DNA of 64,000 bases. Origin: Clostridia bacterium (lineage in GTDB: Bacteria > Bacillota_A > Clostridia > Oscillospirales > CAG-272). The notes beneath the pieces were generated by a model. It saw only the letters and a list, made by a program, of their open reading frames with translations. It was not told where the DNA came from and searched no databases. Numbering within the stretch: the first letter of the stretch is position 1; every line of letters begins with the position of its first letter. The stretch lies in NCBI GenBank assembly GCA_017452945.1, contig JAFTLD010000002.1, forward strand, positions 12,632-76,631, read 5' to 3'. Of the stretch, positions 42,708 to 51,676 are shown piece by piece. A program made the position numbers and the translations under genes.

Positions 42708-45047
42708 TTATTTCAACTCGTATTCGGCAGTCAGCCACAGATTGAAGTGCAGCTGCTCGTTGTCGTTTGCGTATTGTGCGGGGATCAGGGGCACGTAATC
42801 GCGCAAGACTTCCTTGCAAGCCACCTTTGCGGTGCCACCGTTCAGTGTGACGGTGCAATCACTGTGCAGCTTGATGGCGTGGGTGTCACCCTTGAAGACG
42901 TAGATCTGCTTTGTCAAACCGTCGTCCACGGTAAAGGAGGTGGCGTTGATTTCGGAAAAGTCCAGATAAACTAAGGAATCCGCGGTATTTTTCTTTACGT
43001 GGATGACGTTGCCTTCAGCCGAGCAGAGCAGGGCGTGCGCGATCTGCTGTTGCTCTCCCTTGCCGGCATAATGGTCGTCTTTCCAGGTCATATCGGGGGC
43101 GTATGCGTCCAAGGCAGACTTGGCGTTGAGGTCGTAAATGCGATATTCGGCATTCCCGTTTTCGTCCAGCACGTAAACCAATGCGTCGTCATAAGGCAGC
43201 TTGGCAATATTCTGCTTGCCCTGCAGATTGACGCTTGCATCGTGTGCGCCAAGGCTGACCGCTAAGAACAGCACAAGCGCGATAGCCATCACATGTGCGC
43301 TACCCTCGGCAGGGGACACCTTGTGCTCCTTTTTGCGGATGGCGCGCCACAAAGAACGCAGCGAGAAGTGGGAAAGTGCGGGAACAGCACAGATGGCAAC
43401 CGCAAAAATGCCAAGCGCAAAGACCGCACCGTACACTTCCGCCATAGTCAGCCCAAGTGCGGAGGTGGCAAGCAATATGACGGGCATGAGGATGGGCATA
43501 TAAAGTGCGGTCGCCAGCAGCTCACCGTGCCACAGGGAAAGATCGTGCTTGCGGCAGAGTGTGATGGCAAGCTCGTTTGCCATGAACAGAATACCGCTGA
43601 ATACGAACAGGTAACTTGCATCGGGCAGCGCGAAAGAGAGCACGATGCCAAGGAATGCATGCAGATAGGCAAAAGCGCGCGTGACATCGCGATACTCAAG
43701 CTTGAGCCATTTGGTACCAAAATGTGTTGTGATCGCACAGGCAGCCAGCGACAAAAGTCCAAGGCCTATCACGATTGCCGTATTGGAGTAGGTGATGGTT
43801 CCGATCATGTGGAAATCGATCACACCAAAGAGTGCCGCAATCAGTGAGAACAGGTAGTAGCAGCCCCATGCAAGTACTGCGCTCCAGGCAACGCCTGCCA
43901 CCAGCACCACAAAAGCCTCTGCGGTTTTGCGCAAGTTGCGCTGCTTACGCCAAAGAGCCGAAAGCAGGACGTTGGCTGCCAGCATCAAAATCAACAGGAC
44001 AGCCAGAATGATGACGGTGGTGTGGTTATACACCACGGTGGTGATGTTGAGATAAGAGAAGAAAATGGCAGACTCTTCTGCGTCATACAGGCTGTCAAGG
44101 TCATAGTTTGCTAGCTTGTCGATCAGCGCATCCACGATCTGCGCCTGCTGGGAAAGATAGGTCAGCCCCACGTTTTCGGGGTTGTCATTTTGCGTGTGGT
44201 AGTTCTCACCGCCTAAAATGTTGGCTACGTTGAGTCCCTGGTAGGCTTCCTTGAAGTTGGAAAAGTCGGTGCCGTTGGGCATGGAATCATATACCATGGT
44301 GGCAATCGAACAGGTAAACAGGCTCTTGTTGACCTCGGAGAAAAGCTTGATGGTGTTGTAGTTGTTGGCAGCGGTTTCAAACATGATCAGCGTGCCTTGT
44401 GTACCGCGTGACTCCAGGTTGGTGCCAAAGCGGATGCGCTCGACTACGTTGTCAAAGCCCTTGAATTCGTTCATAAAGGCGCGTGAGCCGTACAGCTCGT
44501 ATTCCTCACCGTTGACAAAGCAGAATACCAGATCGTGCGTCAGCGTGTAACCGTTTTCCATTTTGTCAAGGTAGTATCGAATGGCCTCCAGCATGACCGA
44601 GCAGGCAACGCCGTCGTCCGATGAGCCCTGTCCCATGGGAACAGAGTCGGTATGTCCCATGAACATGATGGCCTGATTGCTTGGATTTTCTGCGTTGGCG
44701 GGGATGTGGACGATCACGTTTTTGAGATACCAGTTCTGGTAGCGGCTTTCTGTGTCGGTAGCAACGAAGTCCTGCACAAGATATGCGGGTACGTCCGTCA
44801 CGTCACCTTGCACAGCACCGTAGCGCTCTACCTCGGATACGATGTAGTCGATAGCTTTTTGGTTGGCCTCTTTGTGGGCGATTGAGCGCGGACCGTTTTC
44901 AGAAAGCTTTTGGATGTGTGTCAGGATGTTCTCCTGATTGAAGTTGGTATCTTGTCTGACCTCATGCGCGTCTGCAATCGATGCGATAAACATGATGCAA
45001 AGTGTCAGAGTCAGCAAAATAGGAATGATCCTGTTGAGCGTTTTCAT
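42708..45047 (-). CDS. M28-family membrane metallopeptidase (ERMP1/FXNA-like)
   Basis: 779 residues. An N-terminal hydrophobic anchor (residues 5-26) is followed by an extracytoplasmic zinc aminopeptidase domain. Ligands are His132 in MGHTDSVP, Asp144 or 145 in GSSDDGVACS, Glu181-Glu182 in NGEEYELYGS, and a His in GGENYHTQNDNPENVG. Then comes a bundle of about eight to nine membrane helices (about 350-590) and a beta-rich C-terminal domain. This order matches endoplasmic-reticulum metallopeptidase 1-like proteins, which exist in bacteria with unknown substrates. The ATG at 45047 has AAGGAG 8 bases upstream. It sits between marR and panE in one operon. Confidence 0.85.
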   Translation of the reverse strand: MKTLNRIIPILLTLTLCIMFIASIADAHEVRQDTNFNQENILTHIQKLSENGPRSIAHKEANQKAIDYIVSEVERYGAVQGDVTDVPAYLVQDFVATDTESRYQNWYLKNVIVHIPANAENPSNQAIMFMGHTDSVPMGQGSSDDGVACSVMLEAIRYYLDKMENGYTLTHDLVFCFVNGEEYELYGSRAFMNEFKGFDNVVERIRFGTNLESRGTQGTLIMFETAANNYNTIKLFSEVNKSLFTCSIATMVYDSMPNGTDFSNFKEAYQGLNVANILGGENYHTQNDNPENVGLTYLSQQAQIVDALIDKLANYDLDSLYDAEESAIFFSYLNITTVVYNHTTVIILAVLLILMLAANVLLSALWRKQRNLRKTAEAFVVLVAGVAWSAVLAWGCYYLFSLIAALFGVIDFHMIGTITYSNTAIVIGLGLLSLAACAITTHFGTKWLKLEYRDVTRAFAYLHAFLGIVLSFALPDASYLFVFSGILFMANELAITLCRKHDLSLWHGELLATALYMPILMPVILLATSALGLTMAEVYGAVFALGIFAVAICAVPALSHFSLRSLWRAIRKKEHKVSPAEGSAHVMAIALVLFLAVSLGAHDASVNLQGKQNIAKLPYDDALVYVLDENGNAEYRIYDLNAKSALDAYAPDMTWKDDHYAGKGEQQQIAHALLCSAEGNVIHVKKNTADSLVYLDFSEINATSFTVDDGLTKQIYVFKGDTHAIKLHSDCTVTLNGGTAKVACKEVLRDYVPLIPAQYANDNEQLHFNLWLTAEYELK

Positions 45048-45090
45048 AAGCAATCTCCTTGTTTATATGATTCACATTACAGTGTTCAGA

Positions 45091-45540
45091 TCATTTACAT
45101 GCATATTCTTGACAAATCTGCTCCAGATTTTGCGCGATCAGCGCAAGACTGCGGTACATGACCAAGCGATCCTGTTCGTCAAGACCTTGACTTGCCATGG
45201 CAAGATAATCGTCGACCTTGTGCGTGATACGAAAGGCAATGTCTTCTCCCTTTTCGGTCAGAATCAGGGCGCTTTGATAACGCTTGCCCCCTTGTGCTTT
45301 ACATGCAACGTAGCCGCTGCTTTCCAGATATCTGACTGTGCGGGAGATGTTGGCTTTATCCTCTCCGCAAAGATCACAAAGCTCCTTTGCGCTCAGCGGT
45401 CCTTGCTTGTAAAGATAATACAGGCAGGAAACGTGTGAGCTTTTCAGATCAAATTCCGCCATTTCTTCGGTTTTGATCTTGTAAATGCATCGATTGATTG
45501 CAGCGACCAGGACGGTAAAGGTTTCAAATCTGTCTTGCAT
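45091..45540 (-). CDS. MarR-family transcriptional regulator
   Basis: 149 residues with a winged helix-turn-helix: LYKQGPLSAKELCDLCGEDKANISRTVRYLESSGYV (about residues 43-80) and a wing GGKRYQSALILTEKGEDIA. N- and C-terminal helices form the dimer. It is first in an operon with the M28 peptidase and panE-like genes, and its promoter is wrapped in two perfect palindromes, so autoregulation of the operon is very likely. Ligand unknown. Confidence 0.9.
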   Translation of the reverse strand: MQDRFETFTVLVAAINRCIYKIKTEEMAEFDLKSSHVSCLYYLYKQGPLSAKELCDLCGEDKANISRTVRYLESSGYVACKAQGGKRYQSALILTEKGEDIAFRITHKVDDYLAMASQGLDEQDRLVMYRSLALIAQNLEQICQEYACK

Positions 45541-45551
45541 AATTCCTCCTT

Positions 45552-45610
45552 GTTGTAATTACAACTTCTGCCATTATAGCATAAACTTGTTGTAATGTCA
45601 ACAAGTTTAT
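45552..45610 (-). promoter_or_regulatory. marR promoter with two operator palindromes
   Basis: Minus strand TTGACA (45596-45601), 17-bp spacer ending TGC, TATAAT (45573-45578). Palindrome 1, GTTGTAATTACAAC (45552-45565), lies downstream of the -10. Palindrome 2, with perfect 12-bp arms ATAAACTTGTTG/CAACAAGTTTAT around TAATGT (45581-45610), contains the -35. Both share the TTGTTG/CAACAA-like core. Confidence 0.8.
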
Positions 45611-45659
45611 GCCGATTTTTCAAACAAAAGAAACTTAGGGGACTGAAAGGGACTTATTG

Positions 45660-47102
45660 TTACGCCCGATTTACGCGTACCGAAGACGGGAGAGTATAGA
45701 ACGCCCCGTCGAATATCTCTTGCTTCAAGGCCAGCTTGATAGGTCTTTCGCCCTCAAACATGCCAATGGCGAGGGAATACGTTCCCACAGGTATACCTCT
45801 GCAGTCAAGGCGCAAAGAAACGGTCTGCTTTTCACCTGAGAGCCAAGTACGGTTGTCGGTGTCGGTTTCAAGGATATAGTCTTTGCCATCCTCGGAGCGC
45901 AATCGGATCTTGAGGTCAAATTTGCGATAGGCACGCGCCCAACCGCGGTTTTCCACGTCCAGCTCCATTTGGTTGTAAGCGGTGTTTGTCAGCTCGGGAA
46001 TGACCGCACCCGTGACAAAATACCAGTAGCCAAGACGGTTGGCACAGTATTCGGTCAGATAGTATTCGTTTTTCAGCCACGCACGCGGATAACCGTGAAA
46101 GCCGGCGAACGTAGCGTGCGTGCGCTTGAAGGCTTCGATTGCGGTCAGACCGTCGCGGAAGTGGTCGTTGTGTGCGTGCACGTAGCCGTAATGCTCCATT
46201 TCAATGGCAGCGGGTGCATTCGCTGCAAGACGGTCAAAAGCCCAGGGCGCGCGCAGCGTGTCGTAGTCGTTGACCTGCGTGTAGTAATTGCAGCAAACCG
46301 AGTCGTCCTGAATGCCAAAGCCGCGTTCGTAGGCATAGTCCAAAATTTCCTGCACCTCGTCCTGCCCGTGCGCGATTCTGCTGCACATGTGGTCGTCGTT
46401 GCACAAAACGGGCGTGTCGGGGAAGTATTTGGCATGCAGGTCAAAGTGCTTTTTGGTCACCCACGTGGGGTAGATCACGCCGTCACCGTCGCCCGCGGTA
46501 TGCCCCTCGCCCCAAGTCCCCATGGTGCCAACGTCAATGCACTCGATTCTGGGATCTCCGTTGTAGCGCGCACCAAAGACCTTCATGAATTTTTCAAGGC
46601 ACTCAAGGAAAATGGGATCACCGTAGTCGGGCTGCAAAGCACCCGAGGGTAGTCTGTAGCCGCGCGCGCCCTTTTCGTACACGTATGCAGGCGTTGCATA
46701 GCTCAGATTGGCATCTCCCTCATAAGAGCAGACGCGCAAGGAAAAGGTATACCCGCGCGGTCCCCAGAGCGCCATGATCTCGTCAAGGTAAGAGAAGTCG
46801 TAAACGCCCTCTTCCTTTTCAATATCGCCCCAGTCAAAGCGCAGATAAAGGTGGTTGAGTCCGGGGAAGTCGGAAAGGTCGTCCGCGGGATCATGATGTA
46901 CGCGATAATTCTCGCGGCCGTAGCCGTTGTCGATGTAGTGCCAGAACCAGCCCTTGTGCGGATTGCGCAAAACGGTCTTGTCATCCACCATAAGGCGCAG
47001 ATCCACAAAGTTTTTGCGCACGTGCTTTTTATCTGTCATAAAGCACAAGGTCTGTATTTCCTTGCCGCCGGGTACGTTTATGACGTTGGGATATTCGGAC
47101 AT
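45660..47102 (-). CDS. DUF4832-like glycosidase-fold protein
   Basis: 480 residues, cytoplasmic (no signal peptide). The N-terminal segment DKTVLRNPHKGWFWHYIDNGYG and RFDWGDIEKEEGVYDFSYLD resemble the TIM-barrel start of DUF4832/DUF4874 and GH42-like proteins. Further on are IECIDVGTMGTWGEGHTAGDG (acidic, possible catalytic Glu), SVCCNYYTQVNDYDT and EMEHYGYVHAHNDHF. The C-terminal 100 residues form a beta-sandwich (MELDVENRGWARAYRKFDLKIRL). It probably acts on a plant or host glycan with the nearby rhamnosidase; true catalysis is unproven. The ATG at 47102 has AAGGAGG 8 bases upstream, and a promoter lies at 47140-47168. Confidence 0.65.
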   Translation of the reverse strand: MSEYPNVINVPGGKEIQTLCFMTDKKHVRKNFVDLRLMVDDKTVLRNPHKGWFWHYIDNGYGRENYRVHHDPADDLSDFPGLNHLYLRFDWGDIEKEEGVYDFSYLDEIMALWGPRGYTFSLRVCSYEGDANLSYATPAYVYEKGARGYRLPSGALQPDYGDPIFLECLEKFMKVFGARYNGDPRIECIDVGTMGTWGEGHTAGDGDGVIYPTWVTKKHFDLHAKYFPDTPVLCNDDHMCSRIAHGQDEVQEILDYAYERGFGIQDDSVCCNYYTQVNDYDTLRAPWAFDRLAANAPAAIEMEHYGYVHAHNDHFRDGLTAIEAFKRTHATFAGFHGYPRAWLKNEYYLTEYCANRLGYWYFVTGAVIPELTNTAYNQMELDVENRGWARAYRKFDLKIRLRSEDGKDYILETDTDNRTWLSGEKQTVSLRLDCRGIPVGTYSLAIGMFEGERPIKLALKQEIFDGAFYTLPSSVRVNRA

Positions 47103-47139
47103 GAAAAAGCCCTCCTTTTTTGCATATTGCTTTGATTTT

Positions 47140-47168
47140 ATGATACCATACAAGGGTGCGTTTGTCAA
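47140..47168 (-). promoter_or_regulatory. Promoter of the DUF4832-like gene
   Basis: Minus strand TTGACA (47163-47168), 17-bp spacer ending TGG, TATCAT (47140-47145). Confidence 0.75.
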
Positions 47169-47230
47169 TCAAAAAAGCGCGCATGTGACGCGTCTTGCGA
47201 GGGTATACTAAAAAGAAAAAGGAGTTTTAT

Positions 47231-47665
47231 ATGATTGAACAGGATACAATCAAGCTGCTGCGAGAGTGCGACGCGGGTGTCAAAATGGGTGTGCAATCCA
47301 TCGAGGAGGTGCTGGAAACGGTCAAGTCGGACGAGCTGAAAGAGCTTTTGAACACGTGCAAGCAGGAGCACGATAAGCTCAACACCGAGCTGCAGGAGCA
47401 GCTGGACAGATTTGGCGATGAAGGCAAGGATCCCTCGCCCATGGCACAGAGCATGTCGTGGATCAAAACCAACGTGAAATTGACCATGCACCAGTCCGAT
47501 CATACGGTAGCCGATCTGATCACGGATGGCTGCAATATGGGCGTCAAGTCGCTGAACAAATATCTCAATCAATACAAAGCTGCCGATGAGAGAAGCAAGG
47601 ATATCTGCAAGCGGCTGATCAATCTGGAAGAGAAGCTGGCGGTGGATATCAGAGGATATTTGTAA
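47231..47665 (+). CDS. Four-helix bundle protein (DUF2383-like)
   Basis: 144 residues, all helical, starting MIEQDTIKLLRECDAGVKMG. The spacing of helices and motifs (LLNTCKQEHDKLNTELQEQL, MSWIKTNVKLTMHQSDHTVA, YKAADERSKDICKRLINLEE) is like ferritin-like DUF2383-type proteins. Metal-binding ligands are not clear (single Glu/His candidates only). Function unknown. AAAAGGAG precedes the ATG. Divergent from the DUF4832-like gene. Confidence 0.6.
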   Translation: MIEQDTIKLLRECDAGVKMGVQSIEEVLETVKSDELKELLNTCKQEHDKLNTELQEQLDRFGDEGKDPSPMAQSMSWIKTNVKLTMHQSDHTVADLITDGCNMGVKSLNKYLNQYKAADERSKDICKRLINLEEKLAVDIRGYL

Positions 47666-47811
47666 CTGAAAAATTCAGAATTGTGATATTTCCGAGTGTT
47701 ATTCTGAGCACGGTGCAGCGTATCCCCCGAGAGTCATCCTGAGCGAAGCAGGATCTGCGATGGCTTTGTGGGGTGTCTGCTCAGCTGTTCTTGATGCAAT
47801 GGGTTACAGAG

Positions 47812-47960
47812 ATGCAAACTGTCTGTCGGTAGGGGCTGGCGCCTCGACAGCCCGAGCAGACACAAAGAACTTATTGTATTGCAAAAAGATTTGTTTATGC
47901 AGGACGGGCTGTTCGCCGCTTGCGGCATGACGTCAGCCCCTACCGACAGACGCTTTGCAT
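47812..47960. repeat. MITE-like element with about 27-bp terminal inverted repeats
   Basis: About 149 bp. Left arm ATGCAAA-ct-GTCTGTCGGTAGGGGCTG (47812-47838) pairs with right arm CAGCCCCTACCGACAGAC-gc-TTTGCAT (47934-47960); an inner GCCCG/CGGGC also pairs. GTCATCCTGAGCGAAGCAGGATC at 47731-47753 is a further dispersed-repeat motif. The rest of the 373-bp gap before the GH78 promoter appears empty. Confidence 0.75.
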
Positions 47961-47978
47961 TTCCTTTCTCATTCACTA

Positions 47979-48007
47979 TTGCATTCCTGCATTTTTTGTG
48001 ATACAAT
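47979..48007 (+). promoter_or_regulatory. Promoter of the GH78 gene
   Basis: TTGCAT (47979-47984), 17-bp spacer ending TGA, TACAAT (48002-48007). Confidence 0.75.
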
Positions 48008-48038
48008 AAAGTGAATCAAAAACCACGGGAGGCCACAT

Positions 48039-50003
48039 ATGAGTCAAGCAAAATGGATCTGGTATCATGGAGATTATGAGCTGTACCACAGCATGCTTTT
48101 GCACGCGCGCCGCGAGGAATTCGGCTGCGAATACCCAACGTTCTGGAAGCTCTCACCCCCTTATCCCAACGTGCGCTTTTTCAAGAGCTATCATGCGGAT
48201 GGCAACGATGTGGTGCGTTTTGTCACGCGCGCCAAGGCCTACGTCATGGTGGACAATGCGCGTCTGCCTGTCAACACCGATCTGAAAATCGGTGCAGGCG
48301 ATCACAATATCATGGTGGTGCTGCTTGCTACGGAAGGGCTGCCAAGTCTGTACGTGGACAGCAAATATCTCAAAACCGATGAGACGTGGATCGCAGACCA
48401 CATGATCGTAACAAAGCGCGTGCCGGTTGGATGCACGCCTGCTTATACCTCGGCAGAGGATAATCCCGAGGTATTCCGCTTTTCTTACGAGCGCCTTGAT
48501 CCGGTCAAGATAACCGTGACCGAGCAAGGCACGCTGTACGATTTCGGGCGCGAAACCTATGCGTTTTTGTGCATCGAGGGTACAGATGAGGCGGACAGTA
48601 TCCGCGTGACCTACGGGGAATCGCGCGAGGAAGCGCTGGATCATGCCGAGGCTTTGATCAAGCAGACCGTGAGCGGAAAGAACAGTTATCGTTTGGCAGG
48701 ACGTGCTTTCCGTTACGTGTGTGTGCAGGGCGGAAAGAACTTGAAAATATGGGCGGATTACGAATATCTGCCGCTTGAAGACGTTGCCACGTTCTCCTGC
48801 AATCGCAAAAACGTCAACAAGATCTGGGATATTTGTGCCTATACGTTGCATCTGAATTCGCGTGAGTTTTTCCTTGACGGCATCAAGCGCGACCGCTGGT
48901 GTTGGTCGGGGGATGCGTATCAGTCGTATATGGCCAACCGTTATTTGTATTTTGATCCCCAAATTACCAAGCGCACCATCATAGCCCTGTTGGGCAAGCC
49001 GCCTTACGAGCAGCATATCAACAGTATCAATGACTATTCCATGTACCTGATCATCGGGGCATACGAATATTATTTTGCTACGGGGGACGCGCGGTTTATC
49101 GAGATCTATTTTGACCGCCTGCAGGCACTTTATGATTTTATCGTAGGTCGTCTTGACGAGAACGGCTACGTTTGCTATCGCGACGGTGACTGGATCTTTA
49201 TCGACTGGTCGGATATGGACAAGGGCGGCCCGCTTTGCGCTGAGCAGATCCTCTTGTGGCAATGCCGTAAGTGCATGGCTGAGCTGTGTGCTTTGGTGGG
49301 CAAGGACGGTACGGTACATCAAAATGCAGCCGACGCGTTGCAGAAGCGTATTTTCAAGGACTATTGGAGAGAGGATCGCGGTGCATTCGTGGATTGCTAT
49401 ACCACCGGGCGTGAAAACGTGACCAGACACGCAAACATCTTTGCCATTATGTATGGCTTTGTGTCGCACAGACGCGCACAAAAAATCGTGCGTTGTGTGC
49501 TTGAAAACGATGCGGTCAATCAGATCACCACGCCTTATTTCGAGTTTTTTGAACTCAATGCGCTGTGCATGATGGGCAGACTCAAGACCGCACAAAAAAA
49601 GATCGAATCCTATTGGGGCGGTATGGTATCCCTGGGTGCAACCTCTATCTGGGAGCAGTATTTGCCCGAGCAAAAGGGCATCGAGCACTTTGGCATGTAC
49701 GGCATGAAGTACGGCTGCTCGCTCTGCCACGCATGGGGCGGCGGACCGATCTATCTCTTGGGCAGATATTGTCTTGGTGTGTATCCGACGTCGGTGGGTT
49801 ATGAAACCTTTACCGTGCAGCCCGACCGCGGACTGTACCGTAAGATCGAAGGTACGGTGCCGTTGCCCGAGGGGCATAGCGTGCACGTTTGCATGGACGC
49901 CCACACATGCACCGTCACCGCCACGCGTGGTGGCGGCACACTGGTGCTTGGCAAGCAGGCTTATGAGATCCCCGAAAGCGGGAATTTGACAATTACTTTC
50001 TGA
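48039..50003 (+). CDS. Alpha-L-rhamnosidase-like protein (GH78)
   Basis: 654 residues, cytoplasmic. N-terminal beta-sandwich domains (MSQAKWIWYHGDYELYHSML to about residue 260) precede the (alpha/alpha)6 barrel of GH78. The barrel opens NVNKIWDICAYTLHLNSREF and has the family acid motif DGIKRDRWCWSGD (about 285), DGDWIFIDWSDMDKG and GATSIWEQYLPEQ. The C-terminal GMYGMKYGCSLCHAWGGGPIYLLGRYCLG precedes a beta-sandwich. It would release L-rhamnose from glycosides. The N-terminal modules are shorter than in many 900-residue GH78 enzymes. GGGAGG precedes the ATG. Confidence 0.85.
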   Translation: MSQAKWIWYHGDYELYHSMLLHARREEFGCEYPTFWKLSPPYPNVRFFKSYHADGNDVVRFVTRAKAYVMVDNARLPVNTDLKIGAGDHNIMVVLLATEGLPSLYVDSKYLKTDETWIADHMIVTKRVPVGCTPAYTSAEDNPEVFRFSYERLDPVKITVTEQGTLYDFGRETYAFLCIEGTDEADSIRVTYGESREEALDHAEALIKQTVSGKNSYRLAGRAFRYVCVQGGKNLKIWADYEYLPLEDVATFSCNRKNVNKIWDICAYTLHLNSREFFLDGIKRDRWCWSGDAYQSYMANRYLYFDPQITKRTIIALLGKPPYEQHINSINDYSMYLIIGAYEYYFATGDARFIEIYFDRLQALYDFIVGRLDENGYVCYRDGDWIFIDWSDMDKGGPLCAEQILLWQCRKCMAELCALVGKDGTVHQNAADALQKRIFKDYWREDRGAFVDCYTTGRENVTRHANIFAIMYGFVSHRRAQKIVRCVLENDAVNQITTPYFEFFELNALCMMGRLKTAQKKIESYWGGMVSLGATSIWEQYLPEQKGIEHFGMYGMKYGCSLCHAWGGGPIYLLGRYCLGVYPTSVGYETFTVQPDRGLYRKIEGTVPLPEGHSVHVCMDAHTCTVTATRGGGTLVLGKQAYEIPESGNLTITF

Positions 50004-50186
50004 CAAAAAGAGTGATCCGGACTTGTTACGTTGGTATTCTCATGGCGTTGACTTGAATTTTGCGTATTTGAAATAGAAAATTCTAAAGACGGTTGAACTG
50101 TATTCTCACAGCTTTCTCTGTACATCAGCAAAAATTATGCTATAATGAAATCAACCTCGAGGCAATTATCTCAAAGGAGAATTTTC

Positions 50187-51323
50187 ATGAAGAATTTTGG
50201 TAACAGAATCAAAGTTTTACGCAGAAAAATGAATTTAACGCAAGAAGAACTTGCCGAACGACTGAACGTGTCTTTTCAGACGGTATCCAAATGGGAAACA
50301 AATGCTTCGTTGCCCGATATTGTTATGTTTCCGATCCTCGCGAATTTTTTCAATGTCACCACCGATGAGCTTTTGGGCGTTGATCTTGCCAAAAAGCAAG
50401 CAAGGATCGATGAAATCATAGCCGAGTACGACAGGCTCTCGAATCTTGGCAAGGAAAAAGAAAAATTTGATTTTATTTGCAGGGCATACAGAGCTTATCC
50501 GAACGACGAAAGAATCCTGAAAAAGTATATCTGGATGCTTTACTATGATCCGTATTTCTGGGAAAAGCATTGGGATCTGAAGGAAAAGGGTAAGTTGACC
50601 CCGGATCATCCCAAGGTGCCGCACATGGAAGAGCTGATTATGTTGTGTGAGCGTATCCTCAAGGAGTGCTTTGACGAGCAGATCAGATATGATGCCATCA
50701 GTTTGCTCAGCGGTATTTACGGGCTTAACGGTGACGAGAAAAAAGCCATCGAGTATATCAAGCTTTTACCTACTGCATTGCAAGTTGGAGAAATGAGAGA
50801 GCTTTACCCAAGAGGCAGTGAAAACTGGTGGAAATACGCGCGAGAGGATCTTTATATCACAAGCACCGACATTTATGTCAAGATCAGAAACTGCGCTTAC
50901 TATGCTCCGACAAATCAAGAAGCCATCCGTACCTATAAAAAGGCGGTTGATTTTATCAAGTTGATTTATGACGAAGAGGATTACGGTTTCTCGCATTATC
51001 ATTTGTCCGAGGCGTATCTTTCTATGGCATCCTGTTATTGCCGCGAAGAGGATTACGAGCTCTGCGCAAAATATCTTGATTTGAGCCTTGCTCATGCAAA
51101 AGCCTATGATGAGCTTCCCGAAAAGACCGTTCATACTTCATTTCTTGTAAAGGATTACGCATTTGAGAAATCAAGAGTTTATTCGGGATATGAATGCAAT
51201 GACGTGATGCGTCAGTTAGGCTATGTCCGCGAGATAGAAAGCTTCGACAGCATCCGGAATGAACAATGGTTTATCGATATCGTTGACAAATATACACCGT
51301 TTGCGAAGGAAACCAAGAGTTAA
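50187..51323 (+). CDS. XRE-TPR type regulator
   Basis: 378 residues with N-terminal helix-turn-helix (IKVLRRKMNLTQEELAERLNVSFQTVSKWE, about residues 7-36, then FPILANFFNVTTDELLGVDL) and a helical C-terminal region with TPR-like repeats. It resembles the regulator at 19151 in architecture and in the DELLG/DRLLG junction. AAAGGAG lies 7 bases before the ATG at 50187. A -10 TATAAT lies at 50141-50146 without a clear -35. Targets unknown; the GH78 and SDR genes are neighbours. Confidence 0.8.
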   Translation: MKNFGNRIKVLRRKMNLTQEELAERLNVSFQTVSKWETNASLPDIVMFPILANFFNVTTDELLGVDLAKKQARIDEIIAEYDRLSNLGKEKEKFDFICRAYRAYPNDERILKKYIWMLYYDPYFWEKHWDLKEKGKLTPDHPKVPHMEELIMLCERILKECFDEQIRYDAISLLSGIYGLNGDEKKAIEYIKLLPTALQVGEMRELYPRGSENWWKYAREDLYITSTDIYVKIRNCAYYAPTNQEAIRTYKKAVDFIKLIYDEEDYGFSHYHLSEAYLSMASCYCREEDYELCAKYLDLSLAHAKAYDELPEKTVHTSFLVKDYAFEKSRVYSGYECNDVMRQLGYVREIESFDSIRNEQWFIDIVDKYTPFAKETKS

Positions 51324-51413
51324 GCGCTTCGCTCCCTTGCGTATGAAGAAAATGTAAGTGATCTTCCGACTTTTTAGGTCGGTGTGTATCAGGCGGTACA
51401 ATATATCAAAAAG

Positions 51414-51466
51414 AGGGCTGAGCCAATTGCTTTTGAACAAAGCTTTTGGCTTAGCCCTTTGGGTTG
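51414..51466 (+). terminator. Hairpin downstream of the XRE-TPR gene
   Basis: AGGGCTGAGCCAA/TTGGCTTAGCCCT stem (51414-51458), one G-T pair, long loop, then TTGGGTTGTTCTT. The 353-bp gap 51324-51676 otherwise holds only a smaller CCGAC/GTCGG hairpin and the SDR promoter. Confidence 0.55.
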
Positions 51467-51607
51467 TTCTTGGACGTTTCATGGTGAAATTTCTGCCTTG
51501 ATTGGTCAGGTGAGCGATTCGAGGAAAGGAGCAGAACGATATGTGGGTAAGCGCAATTCACCTTGCATCCAGGATCGCGCTAAGGGATATTTTCGTTTAT
51601 TCGGACA

Positions 51608-51636
51608 TTGACTTTTCCTTGGGGGCGTGATAAAAT
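51608..51636 (+). promoter_or_regulatory. Promoter of the SDR-hydrolase pair
   Basis: TTGACT (51608-51613), 17-bp spacer ending TGA, TAAAAT (51631-51636). Confidence 0.75.
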
Positions 51637-51676
51637 ATATGTAAACGGAATGGATATCATCAAGGAGGAGAACAAT

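Noticed and set aside
48153..50006. Minus-strand open frame of about 617 codons opposite the GH78 gene
   Set aside because: Shadow of the rhamnosidase coding sequence; no domain, promoter or ribosome site.
51384..51611. 75-codon open frame between the XRE-TPR and SDR genes
   Set aside because: No ribosome site, overlaps a hairpin terminator and the SDR promoter, no recognisable sequence.
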